A program made the position numbers and the translations under genes. A model generated the notes under the pieces. The model saw only the letters and a program-made list of their open reading frames with translations. It made no database searches and was not told the DNA's origin. This document shows positions 10,153 to 16,559 of a stretch of 16,559 nucleotides of DNA, in pieces (the stretch's first letter is position 1; every line of letters starts with the position of its first letter). The stretch is from contig CAMLIL010000109.1 of assembly GCA_946480015.1 (NCBI GenBank), forward strand, positions 1 to 16,559. The letters run 5' to 3'. The stretch is from an uncultured Oxalobacteraceae bacterium. Its GTDB lineage: Bacteria; Pseudomonadota; Gammaproteobacteria; Burkholderiales; Burkholderiaceae.

Positions 10153-11682
10153 CTACTCAGCCAGCCTGGCAGCCAGCGCTTCCACCCGGCCGGGGTCGGC
10201 CTTGAGCGCCTGCGCCAGCGCCTTCCCGTAAGCGGCATCGGCTTTGTGGAAGTACGACAGCATCGTGTACTTCACGTTCTCATCCTTCACCTGCCCCAGG
10301 TCGCCGGCCAGGTTGCTGATCAGATTAGCCTGCTGCTGCTTGTCCAGCGAACGATAGAACTGGCCCGCCTGCACAAAGTTGCGGGTCTTGGCAATCCGTT
10401 CCTGCCGGGTCGTGCCGGCCAGCGGCAGCTGGCTGTACTTGTACTGGGCACTGTCGGCCACCGGCGCATGCACGCTCGGCTGATAGTTCACGTCGCCCTT
10501 GCGCGCGCCGGCATTTTGCGCGCCATCCTGGTTGTAGTTGACGCTCGCCTGGCGCGGACGGTTGACCGGCAGCTGCAGGCCGTTGGTGCCGATGCGGTGC
10601 AGCTGGGTGTCGGCGTAGGCGAAGATCCGGCCTTGCAGCAGGCGGTCTTCCGACGGCTCGATCCCGGGTACCAGGTTCGATGGCGCCAGCGCCGCCTGCT
10701 CGGTCTCCAGGAACACATTGTCCGGGTTACGGTTCAGCGTCATCGTGCCGATCTTGGTTTCCGGCACATTGGCCCAGATCTTGGTCGCATCCAGGCCGTC
10801 GTAATCCAGGCTGGCCAGCTCGGCGGGCTCAAGCACCTGCACATACAGATCCCACTTGGGGAACTTGCCGTTTCTGATGGCTTCGATTAGATCGCGTGTC
10901 AGGTGGTTGAAATCCTTGCCCTGCACGATTTCGGCTTCCTTGGCGCTCAAGGTACGCTGGCCCTGCAGGCTTTTCCAGTGGAACTTGACGTACCGGTACT
11001 TGCCGCTGGCGTTAACAAACTTATAGGCGTGCACGCTGTTGCCGTCCATTTCGCGATAGCTGGCCGGCGTACCGAAGTCGGAGTACACGCGCGTGAGCAT
11101 GTGGGTCGCTTCCGGCTGGTGCGAGAAAAAGTCGAAAAAGCGGTTGGGGTCTTGCAAATTGGTGTCGGGAGCGGGCTTGAGCGAGTGCACCATGTCCGGG
11201 AATTTCATGGCGTCGCGAATGAAGAATACCGGCAGATTATTTCCAACCAGGTCCCAGTTGCCCTGGCTTGTATAGAACTTGGTGCCGAAACCGCGCGGGT
11301 CGCGTAGCGTTTCCGGCGAGTGGTTACCGTGGATCACGCTGGAAAAGCGCACGAACACCGGGGTTTCCTCACCCGGCTTGAACAGCACGGCCCGGGTCAG
11401 CTCCGAAATATCCTTGCTGGCGACGAACACGCCATGGGCACCGGTACCGCGCGCGTGCACCACCCGTTCTGGCATGCGCTCGCGGTCGAAACGCTGCAGC
11501 TTTTGAATCAGCTGTACGTCCTGCAACAGCACCGGGCCGTTCGGACCGGCAGTCTGGGAATGCTGGTTATCGCCCACCGGGGCGCCATTGTCGCGGGTCA
11601 GATCGGTCGCGACGGCGCCGCTGGTGACGGCGACTCCCAGGAAGACGAGAATCGGACCGGTAACACGTGCATGCTTAGTCAT
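10153..11682 (-). CDS. katB: Periplasmic monofunctional haem catalase (KatB type)
   Basis: Converts hydrogen peroxide to water and oxygen. The start at 11682 gives 509 residues and opens with a Sec signal peptide (MTKHARVTGPILVFLGVAV, likely cut after A25), so the enzyme is exported. Mature sequence LTRDNGAPVGDNQHSQTAG is nearly that of Pseudomonas aeruginosa KatB. Active-site His76 lies in RVVHARGTGAHG. The distal Asn lies in DLVGNN before FFIRDAMKFPD. The proximal haem-binding Tyr lies in GRIFAYADTQ. AAAGGA precedes the ATG at good distance. Two upstream in-frame ATGs (11697, 11727) would place residues before the signal peptide and are less likely. It follows lysR on the same strand by 88 bases and has an AT-rich promoter-like leader with a hairpin covering the ribosome-binding site. 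Confidence 0.93.
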   Translation of the reverse strand: MTKHARVTGPILVFLGVAVTSGAVATDLTRDNGAPVGDNQHSQTAGPNGPVLLQDVQLIQKLQRFDRERMPERVVHARGTGAHGVFVASKDISELTRAVLFKPGEETPVFVRFSSVIHGNHSPETLRDPRGFGTKFYTSQGNWDLVGNNLPVFFIRDAMKFPDMVHSLKPAPDTNLQDPNRFFDFFSHQPEATHMLTRVYSDFGTPASYREMDGNSVHAYKFVNASGKYRYVKFHWKSLQGQRTLSAKEAEIVQGKDFNHLTRDLIEAIRNGKFPKWDLYVQVLEPAELASLDYDGLDATKIWANVPETKIGTMTLNRNPDNVFLETEQAALAPSNLVPGIEPSEDRLLQGRIFAYADTQLHRIGTNGLQLPVNRPRQASVNYNQDGAQNAGARKGDVNYQPSVHAPVADSAQYKYSQLPLAGTTRQERIAKTRNFVQAGQFYRSLDKQQQANLISNLAGDLGQVKDENVKYTMLSYFHKADAAYGKALAQALKADPGRVEALAARLAE

Positions 11683-11683
11683 G

Positions 11684-11711
11684 GCAGTTCCTTTCATGTG
11701 GTAGGAACTGC
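11684..11711 (-). promoter_or_regulatory. Perfect hairpin covering the katB ribosome-binding site
   Basis: On the katB mRNA, GCAGUUCCU (11711-11703) pairs exactly with AGGAACUGC (11692-11684), a 9-bp stem with a 10-base loop (11702-11693). The 3' arm contains the AGGA Shine-Dalgarno. The stem ends one base before the start codon at 11682. The loop holds another in-frame AUG (11697). Such a structure would hide the ribosome-binding site unless opened. As DNA it could also be an operator. Confidence 0.6.
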
Positions 11712-11722
11712 AATGTAGCGTC

Positions 11723-11766
11723 GTCAATATGATAGGTATACTAAATTATTCCTATTGAATCGATAG
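11723..11766 (-). promoter_or_regulatory. Candidate katB promoter and operator, AT-rich
   Basis: The gap between lysR and katB is strongly AT-rich against its surroundings. On the minus strand TATCAT (11734-11729) is a fair -10; no good -35 is seen at usual spacing, as expected of an activated promoter. Upstream lies CTAT-N7-ATAG (11766-11752), the spacing of the central half of an OxyR site. An inverted repeat also runs ATAGG (11732-11736) to CCTAT (11751-11755). The outer OxyR elements do not match, so the factor is uncertain. Confidence 0.35.
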
Positions 11767-11770
11767 CGTT

Positions 11771-12706
11771 CTACGCCATTCTGCGTGGCGTTGCCGTCTT
11801 GCCGACAGCCGCGTCCACGAAGAGCGCCGGATGCTGGTCGACATAACTGCGCAGCAAATCCCACACGGCCCGCACCCGCTGCAGCCGGTACAGATCCGTT
11901 GGCGCGGCCAGCCAGAACGAGCGCTCTGCGCAGAACTGTTCCAGTACGCGCACCAGCCGTCCATCGTCCGGCACCGCATACGGTGGCGCCATCACCAGCC
12001 CCAGGCCATTGGCGGCCGCCTCGATCTGCGCCGGCATGCCGGTGCAGCAAATGCGCCGGCGCGGCGTGAATCCCAGCTCGTCGAGATAGCTCAGCTCGCG
12101 GCTGGCCAGGCGGTCCTGCACGTAGTCGACGAAATCGTGCTTCGGAAGATCGGCGCGCTCGCGGATCGGCGCATGGCGCGCCAGGTACGCGGGCGCGGCG
12201 TAGAGGTACAGCCGGAACGTGCACAGCTTGGTGATCATGTAGCGCCCGGTGGTGGGTGGATCGAGCATCACGCCCAGATCGGCCTCGCGGTTGGCCAGGT
12301 TGGCAAAGCGCGGCAGCACCAGCAGATCGACGCTCAGATCCGGATTGGACTGCAGCATCCCCGCCAGCAGCGGCGCCACCACCCGCACCGCGAACAGTTC
12401 CGGCACGCCCAGCCGTACCACCCCGTGCAGCGACACTTCGGTCCCCGACAACTGCTCGGCCGCCGCCAGCGCCGCGCTTTCCATTGCCTCCGCATGCGGC
12501 AGCAGGGTCTGGCCCATTTCGGTCAGTTCGTAACCTTCGCGGCTGCGGTCGAACAGGGTACTGCCCAGCTGCGTCTCGAGCCGGTCGATGCGCCGCGCCA
12601 CCGTCGTGTGCTCGACCTCGAGGCGGCGCGAAGCCCCCGACAGCGTGCCGGCACGCGCCAGTTCGAGGAAGAACCGCAGGTCTGTCCATTCGGGCAAGGA
12701 ATTCAT
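11771..12706 (-). CDS. LysR family transcriptional regulator
   Basis: DNA-binding regulator of 311 residues. The N-terminal winged helix-turn-helix (about 8-67) reads DLRFFLELARAGTLSGASRR and then VEHTTVARRIDRLETQLG, typical of LTTRs. The effector domain follows from about 95 (VRLGVPELFAVRVVAPLLAG), with FANLANREADLGVML and GLGLVMAPPYAVPDDGRLV in the usual places. The ligand is unknown. It is not OxyR: the regulatory domain lacks the peroxide-sensing cysteine context. It is divergent from the TonB-receptor cluster (281-base gap) and upstream of katB on the same strand. The divergent cluster is the likelier target because LTTRs usually control divergent neighbours. No Shine-Dalgarno precedes the ATG; a TATAGT ends six bases before it, so the transcript may be nearly leaderless. 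Confidence 0.92.
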   Translation of the reverse strand: MNSLPEWTDLRFFLELARAGTLSGASRRLEVEHTTVARRIDRLETQLGSTLFDRSREGYELTEMGQTLLPHAEAMESAALAAAEQLSGTEVSLHGVVRLGVPELFAVRVVAPLLAGMLQSNPDLSVDLLVLPRFANLANREADLGVMLDPPTTGRYMITKLCTFRLYLYAAPAYLARHAPIRERADLPKHDFVDYVQDRLASRELSYLDELGFTPRRRICCTGMPAQIEAAANGLGLVMAPPYAVPDDGRLVRVLEQFCAERSFWLAAPTDLYRLQRVRAVWDLLRSYVDQHPALFVDAAVGKTATPRRMA

Positions 12707-12711
12707 CGTTA

Positions 12712-12717
12712 ACTATA
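12712..12717 (-). promoter_or_regulatory. Candidate -10 of lysR, close to the start codon
   Basis: TATAGT on the minus strand (12717-12712) matches five of six -10 positions and is six bases from the lysR ATG at 12706. Transcription would begin at about the start codon. The -35 (near 12735-12740) is poor and overlaps the palindrome at 12738-12753, which would fit repression or autoregulation. Confidence 0.3.
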
Positions 12718-12737
12718 CCGCCGATCGGGCGCTTGAC

Positions 12738-12753
12738 TGTGCATGCCTGCACA
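12738..12753. promoter_or_regulatory. Palindromic operator candidate, copy 1 (TGTGCA-N4-TGCACA)
   Basis: TGTGCATGCCTGCACA is a perfect 6-base inverted repeat with a 4-base centre. The same 12 fixed bases and spacing recur at 12869-12884. This copy lies 32 bases before the lysR ATG and would overlap the -35 of its candidate promoter. The 16-base layout equals the TGTGA-N6-TCACA pattern of CRP-family sites with C for A at position 5, and does not fit the LTTR T-N11-A box. Confidence 0.55.
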
Positions 12754-12868
12754 CCAGATGTCAGGAATGCCACGCCCTACTCGACTAGGAATTGATTTTG
12801 CGCAAAGGTGTTGGAGAAATTCGCTAAATACAACACGTGCGCGCCCCTTCCCCTATGAGAAATCCGGC

Positions 12869-12884
12869 TGTGCATTTATGCACA
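12869..12884. promoter_or_regulatory. Palindromic operator candidate, copy 2 (TGTGCA-N4-TGCACA)
   Basis: TGTGCATTTATGCACA repeats the arms of copy 1 exactly, and its arms extend to seven bases (TGTGCAT/ATGCACA). It lies 104 bases before the receptor ATG and 131 bases from copy 1. Two exact copies in a single divergent intergenic region strongly suggest a binding site for one dimeric regulator. The regulator cannot be named from the sequence. Confidence 0.6.
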
Positions 12885-12987
12885 AGCGGTGCGCATGTTG
12901 CCATCTTTCGAAGACAAAAAAACAAGGGCACACTGCATGCCGTTGCGCTTCTTAGCCCGCCTGAACAATATCGAGGAGACCCTTGCC

Positions 12988-15354
12988 ATGCGTCTGACTA
13001 CCAAAAAACGTAAGCTGCTGAACCGTTCCTGCGCGGCCCTGCTGGCCTTGTCGGGCGGTGCCATCGGCAATGTGCACGCCCAGGCCGCCAGCGATGTTGC
13101 CGCCGCAGCCGCCGCTCCCGCCGCCGCCGCGCTCGACCAGGACCAGGGCAGCGGCGCTGCCGGGGCCGCCGCGCCGGCCGATGCCGGGGTGGTGATGGTG
13201 AGCGCGCGCCGCCGCGAGGAAACCCTGCAGGACGTCCCGGTCTCGGTGACCGCCTTCTCGGCCGACCAGCTGTCGCGCCAGGGCGTCACCGACGTCACCG
13301 CACTGACCCAGGCGCTGCCGAGCACCACCCTGAAAGCCTCGCGCGCCACCAACACCACCCTGACCGCCTTCATCCGCGGCGTGGGCCAGCAAGACCCGCT
13401 GGCCGGCTTCGAGTCCGGCGTCGGCATTTACCTGGACGATATCTACCTGGCCCGCCCGCAGGCGGCCATCACCGACATTTACGACGTCGAACGGATCGAA
13501 GTGCTGCGCGGCCCGCAAGGCACCCTGTACGGGCGCAACACCATCGGCGGCGCCATCAAGTACGTGACGCGCAAGCTGTCGAACAAGAACGACCTGCGCA
13601 TCCGCGCCACGCTGGGCGACTACGGCGAGCGCGATCTCGTGGTCACCGGCAGCACCCCGGTGTCGGACATGGTCCGCATCGGCGGCTCGGTCGCCACGTT
13701 CCGCCGCGACGGCTTCGGCCACAACCTGACCACCGGCATGGACAACTACGACAAGGACGTCAACGCCGCGCGCCTGTCGGCCGAGTTTACGCCGACGCCG
13801 GACCTGTTCATCCGCGTCTCGGGCGACATCACCCGGGACCGATCCAATCCCCGCAACGGCCACCGCCTGATGGCCGGGCGCACCAGCGGCGAGCCGATCC
13901 TGGCCAACGAATACGACACCCGCGCCGAACTCACGCGCGCCCTCGGCCACGAGCAGGAAGTGCGCGCGCATGGCATCTCCGCGCTGATCGAATACACCAT
14001 CAATCCGGAACTGTCGTTCAAGTCGATCACCTCCAGCCGGCGCGACAAATCCTACGCCCCGATCGACTTCGATTCCCTGGCCGTGGTCGACTTCGAAGTG
14101 CCGGCGCTGTACAAGAACCGCCAGTTCAGCCAGGAATTCCAGTTCACCTACACCGGCGAGAAAATCCAGGGCGTGGCCGGCGTCTACTATATCGACGCCA
14201 ACGCCTTCAACGTCTTCGACACCATCCTGGCCGGCGCCGTGCCCACCTCCACCTACACGCTGGGCGACATCGACACGCGCGCCTGGGCCATCTTCGCCGA
14301 CGGGAACTACAAGATCAACGATGCCCTGAGCGTCGAACTGGGCGGCCGCTACACGGTCGACAAGCGCGAAGCGAGCATCCTGCGCCAGATCTACTTCGGC
14401 CTGGGCGGCAGCCCCGGCCTGGGCAACCCGGGCGCCATCCTGTTCCGCACCGACACCGATTTCACGCACGGCGAACTGGCACGCGAAGACAAGAAATTCA
14501 CCCCCAAGGTCGGCCTGGCCTACAAGGCTTCCGCCGACCAGAACATCTATGTGAACTACGCGCGCGGCTTCAAGGGCGGCGGCTTCGATCCGCGCATGAA
14601 CGTGGTCGGCACCAAGATCAGCCCGGCCCAGGCGCGCGCCGGCTACAAGCCCGAAACCATCGACACGCTGGAACTGGGCCTGAAATCGCAGTACGGCGGC
14701 GGCAGATTCATGAGCAATATCGCCCTGTTCCACAGCAAGTACAAGGACGTGCAGATTCCCGGTTCGATCGCGGTCGACACCAACGGCGACGGCGTCGACG
14801 ACAGCTTCGCCGGCGTGACCACCAACGCCGGCCGCGCCAAAATCCGCGGCCTCGAGCTCGAAGCGATGGCGCGCGTGACCGACACCTTCAACCTGTCGGG
14901 CATGTATAGCCACATCAATGCCAAATACACCGAATTCATAAGCTCGGTGCTGGTCGGCGGCGTGCCGGTCCTGACCAACGTGGCCGATGAGCGCCGCTTC
15001 CAGAACACCCCGAAAAATTCGGCCAATCTGCGCGCCAACTACGACATCCCGCTGCCGCTGATGGGCCGCAACGGCAAGGTCACCCTGAGCGCCAACGTGT
15101 CCTACCGCAGCGAAGTGAGCCAGTTCGAATACGCCTCGGCGCTGGACCAGGGCGCCTACTCGCTGTGGGATGCCAGCGTGCTGTGGACCAGTGCCGACAA
15201 CCGCATCCGCGCGGCCCTGCACGGACGCAACCTGAACGACAAGCGCTACAAGACCGGCGGCTACGTGTTCCCGACCCTGGGCAACGAAGGCACGCTGACC
15301 GCCTTCTACGGCAATCCGCGCACCGTGTCGGCCACCCTGGAATACCGCTTCTGA
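12988..15354 (+). CDS. TonB-dependent outer-membrane receptor
   Basis: Outer-membrane beta-barrel with an N-terminal plug that imports a bound ligand using TonB energy. The start at 12988 is chosen because GAGGAG lies nine bases before it and a signal peptide follows (MRLTTKKRKLLNRS plus a hydrophobic stretch, cut near VHA at 31). The frame extends 33 codons further upstream, but without a leader sense. The protein has 788 residues. An Ala-rich low-complexity linker lies at about 33-66. A TonB-box-like VVMVSARRREE follows at 68-78. The plug (about 80-195) has GVGIYLDDIY and EVLRGPQGTLYGRNTIGGAI (171-190). The barrel follows and ends in TVSATLEYRF with the terminal Phe needed for insertion. 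The ligand is unknown; co-transcription with a hydrolase and an ABC binding protein points to an organic compound more than iron. Confidence 0.92.
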   Translation: MRLTTKKRKLLNRSCAALLALSGGAIGNVHAQAASDVAAAAAAPAAAALDQDQGSGAAGAAAPADAGVVMVSARRREETLQDVPVSVTAFSADQLSRQGVTDVTALTQALPSTTLKASRATNTTLTAFIRGVGQQDPLAGFESGVGIYLDDIYLARPQAAITDIYDVERIEVLRGPQGTLYGRNTIGGAIKYVTRKLSNKNDLRIRATLGDYGERDLVVTGSTPVSDMVRIGGSVATFRRDGFGHNLTTGMDNYDKDVNAARLSAEFTPTPDLFIRVSGDITRDRSNPRNGHRLMAGRTSGEPILANEYDTRAELTRALGHEQEVRAHGISALIEYTINPELSFKSITSSRRDKSYAPIDFDSLAVVDFEVPALYKNRQFSQEFQFTYTGEKIQGVAGVYYIDANAFNVFDTILAGAVPTSTYTLGDIDTRAWAIFADGNYKINDALSVELGGRYTVDKREASILRQIYFGLGGSPGLGNPGAILFRTDTDFTHGELAREDKKFTPKVGLAYKASADQNIYVNYARGFKGGGFDPRMNVVGTKISPAQARAGYKPETIDTLELGLKSQYGGGRFMSNIALFHSKYKDVQIPGSIAVDTNGDGVDDSFAGVTTNAGRAKIRGLELEAMARVTDTFNLSGMYSHINAKYTEFISSVLVGGVPVLTNVADERRFQNTPKNSANLRANYDIPLPLMGRNGKVTLSANVSYRSEVSQFEYASALDQGAYSLWDASVLWTSADNRIRAALHGRNLNDKRYKTGGYVFPTLGNEGTLTAFYGNPRTVSATLEYRF

Positions 15355-15379
15355 GCCGCACGGCGGCCGAAGGACCAGC

Positions 15380-16252
15380 GTGAGCGAGTACTCGGACCTC
15401 AGCTACACCAGTACCGACGGTCTGGACCTGTATGCGCGCGACTACCCTTCGGCCGGCGGCCAGGCGCGCCTGCCCGTGATCTGCATCCACGGGCTGACCC
15501 GCAACTCGGCCGATTTCGAGGAGCTGGCGCCGTGGCTGGCTGGGCGCGGCCGGCGCGTCCTGGCCGTCGACGTGCGCGGACGCGGGCGCTCGGCGCGCGA
15601 TCCCGATCCCAGCCACTACACGCCGGCGGTCTACGCCGGCGACATCGTCAAACTGGCGCGCGACCTGGGCGTGGAGCGCGCCGTCTTTGTCGGCACCTCC
15701 ATGGGCGGCATCATCACCATGCGCCTGGCCATGCGGCGCCTGCGCCTGATCGCCGCGGCGATCCTCAACGACGTCGGCCCGATTTTGTCGCAGCGCGGCT
15801 TGCGCCGCATCGCCTCGTACGCCGGCACTACCGTTGAAGTTCCGACCTGGGAACAGGCCACGGACTACGTGATGAATATTAACCAGTGCGCCTTCCCGGC
15901 CAACGATATGCAAGAGTGGAGCAAATGGGCCCACCGTGCCTTCGCCGAAAACGAACAGGGGCAGATCGTGCAGCGCTACGACCCCCGCATTGCGCGCCAG
16001 TTCGCCGGTGGCCCGGTTAAATCGAGTTCCTTGCTGGCACGCCTGGCCTTCTTGCGGCTGGCGCATTTCCGCCCGACCTTGCTGGTGCGCGGCACCCTGT
16101 CCGACCTGGTCGAAGCCGAGCAGGCAGCCTACATGCGGCGCGCCGCGCCAGGCATGAATTATGTTGAAGTACCCGGTGTCGGCCACGCGCCGATGCTCAC
16201 CGAGCCGACCGCGCGCCACGCCATCGCCAGGTTCCTCGAACAGGTCGATTAG
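15380..16252 (+). CDS. Alpha/beta-hydrolase fold protein
   Basis: Probable cytoplasmic hydrolase of 290 residues with no signal peptide. The fold motifs are complete: oxyanion-hole region CIHGLTRNSADFEELAPWLA, nucleophile elbow GTSMGG with Ser107, acid Asp242 (RGTLSDLVEAE), and His269 (GVGHAPML). The strand VLAVDVRGRGRSARDPDPSHY is typical of the esterase, enol-lactonase and C-C hydrolase (MhpC/PcaD-like) group. The substrate, perhaps an ester or lactone, cannot be read off. The start is a GTG at 15380 with AAGGA five bases before it; no better ATG exists near the conserved N-terminus. It lies 25 bases after the receptor and 20 before the ABC binding protein, so the three are likely one transcript. 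Confidence 0.9.
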   Translation: MSEYSDLSYTSTDGLDLYARDYPSAGGQARLPVICIHGLTRNSADFEELAPWLAGRGRRVLAVDVRGRGRSARDPDPSHYTPAVYAGDIVKLARDLGVERAVFVGTSMGGIITMRLAMRRLRLIAAAILNDVGPILSQRGLRRIASYAGTTVEVPTWEQATDYVMNINQCAFPANDMQEWSKWAHRAFAENEQGQIVQRYDPRIARQFAGGPVKSSSLLARLAFLRLAHFRPTLLVRGTLSDLVEAEQAAYMRRAAPGMNYVEVPGVGHAPMLTEPTARHAIARFLEQVD

Positions 16253-16272
16253 TCCAAATACCGGAGACAAGC

Positions 16273-16559
16273 ATGAAACACCCCCGCAGAATGATCCTCA
16301 AAGTCCTGGCCGCCGCCATCGGCGCCAGCGTTCTGGCCAGCCCGGCAATGGCAGCCGGGCCCGACCTCAAGGTCGCCCTGATCGCCGGCAAGACCGGCGT
16401 GCTGGAAGCCTACGCCAAGGAAACCGAAACCGGCTTCATGATGGGCCTGGAATATCTCACCGGCGGCAAGATGGAAATCAACGGCCGCAAGCTCAAGGTC
16501 ATCGTCAAGGACGACCAGAGCAAACCCGACCTGGGCCGCACCCTGCTGGCCGAAGCCTA
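16273..16559 (+). CDS. ABC transporter substrate-binding protein, branched-chain amino acid/aromatic type, N-terminal part
   Basis: Periplasmic binding protein (Peripla_BP_6 type, LivJ-like) for an ABC importer; 95 codons are present before the window ends. GGAG six bases before the ATG is a good ribosome-binding site. A Sec signal peptide MKHPRRMILKVLAAAIGASV is cut near AMA-A. The mature part begins GPDLKVALIAGKTGVLEAYA and then GFMMGLEYLTGGKMEINGRK, with VIVKDDQSKPDLGRTLLAEA, the usual opening of this family. Relatives bind branched-chain amino acids, urea, amides or aromatic acids; the ligand here is unknown. As the third gene of the receptor-hydrolase cluster it probably precedes permease and ATPase genes beyond the window. 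Confidence 0.88.
   Translation, partial: MKHPRRMILKVLAAAIGASVLASPAMAAGPDLKVALIAGKTGVLEAYAKETETGFMMGLEYLTGGKMEINGRKLKVIVKDDQSKPDLGRTLLAEA

Noticed and set aside
12889..12987. 33-codon upstream extension of the TonB receptor
   Set aside because: GAGGAG and a signal peptide mark 12988 as the start; the extension would bury the signal peptide.
12952..15222. 756-codon open frame on the minus strand across the TonB receptor
   Set aside because: Antisense shadow of a high-GC gene; composition is biased (Val, Gly, Asp, His repeats) and there is no ribosome-binding site or domain.

Overview
The window is high-GC DNA from a betaproteobacterium, most likely Oxalobacteraceae (Massilia/Duganella/Janthinobacterium type). 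This rests on the ftsK-lolA-rarA order, the protein sequences (PII, long glutamine-dependent NAD synthetase, short FtsK) and codon use. No database search was possible, so the genus is an inference. No rRNA, tRNA, CRISPR array, insertion sequence or phage gene was found, and no gene-free stretch exceeds 300 bases.

Left part (1-6290): ftsK, lolA and rarA run leftward as one probable operon (chromosome translocation, lipoprotein carrier, replication-fork ATPase; rarA is cut by the window edge). Divergent from ftsK, a rightward group holds trxB, an Smr-domain protein and a TRIC/UPF0126 membrane protein. The 198-base divergent region carries a good -10 for trxB and an 8-base inverted repeat at the predicted transcript start.

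Middle (6291-10152): the rightward group meets nadE-glnB, which runs leftward, at a perfect 8-base hairpin. nadE makes NAD from glutamine, and glnB encodes the PII nitrogen/carbon sensor. Divergent from nadE is a FemAB/GNAT-like protein (COG3146/DUF482 type). Its stop overlaps the ATG of a shattered VOC/glyoxalase gene that keeps only its first residues and its C-terminal signature, with a frameshift between.

Right part (10153-16559): a secreted KatB-type catalase and a LysR regulator run leftward. The katB ribosome-binding site lies inside a perfect 9-bp hairpin that ends one base before the start codon. Divergent from lysR is a rightward cluster of a TonB-dependent receptor, an alpha/beta hydrolase and an ABC substrate-binding protein of the branched-chain amino acid/aromatic type (cut by the window end). 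This looks like an uptake and hydrolysis locus for an unknown organic compound. The lysR-receptor region holds two copies of the palindrome TGTGCA-N4-TGCACA, the best candidate for an undescribed operator here.
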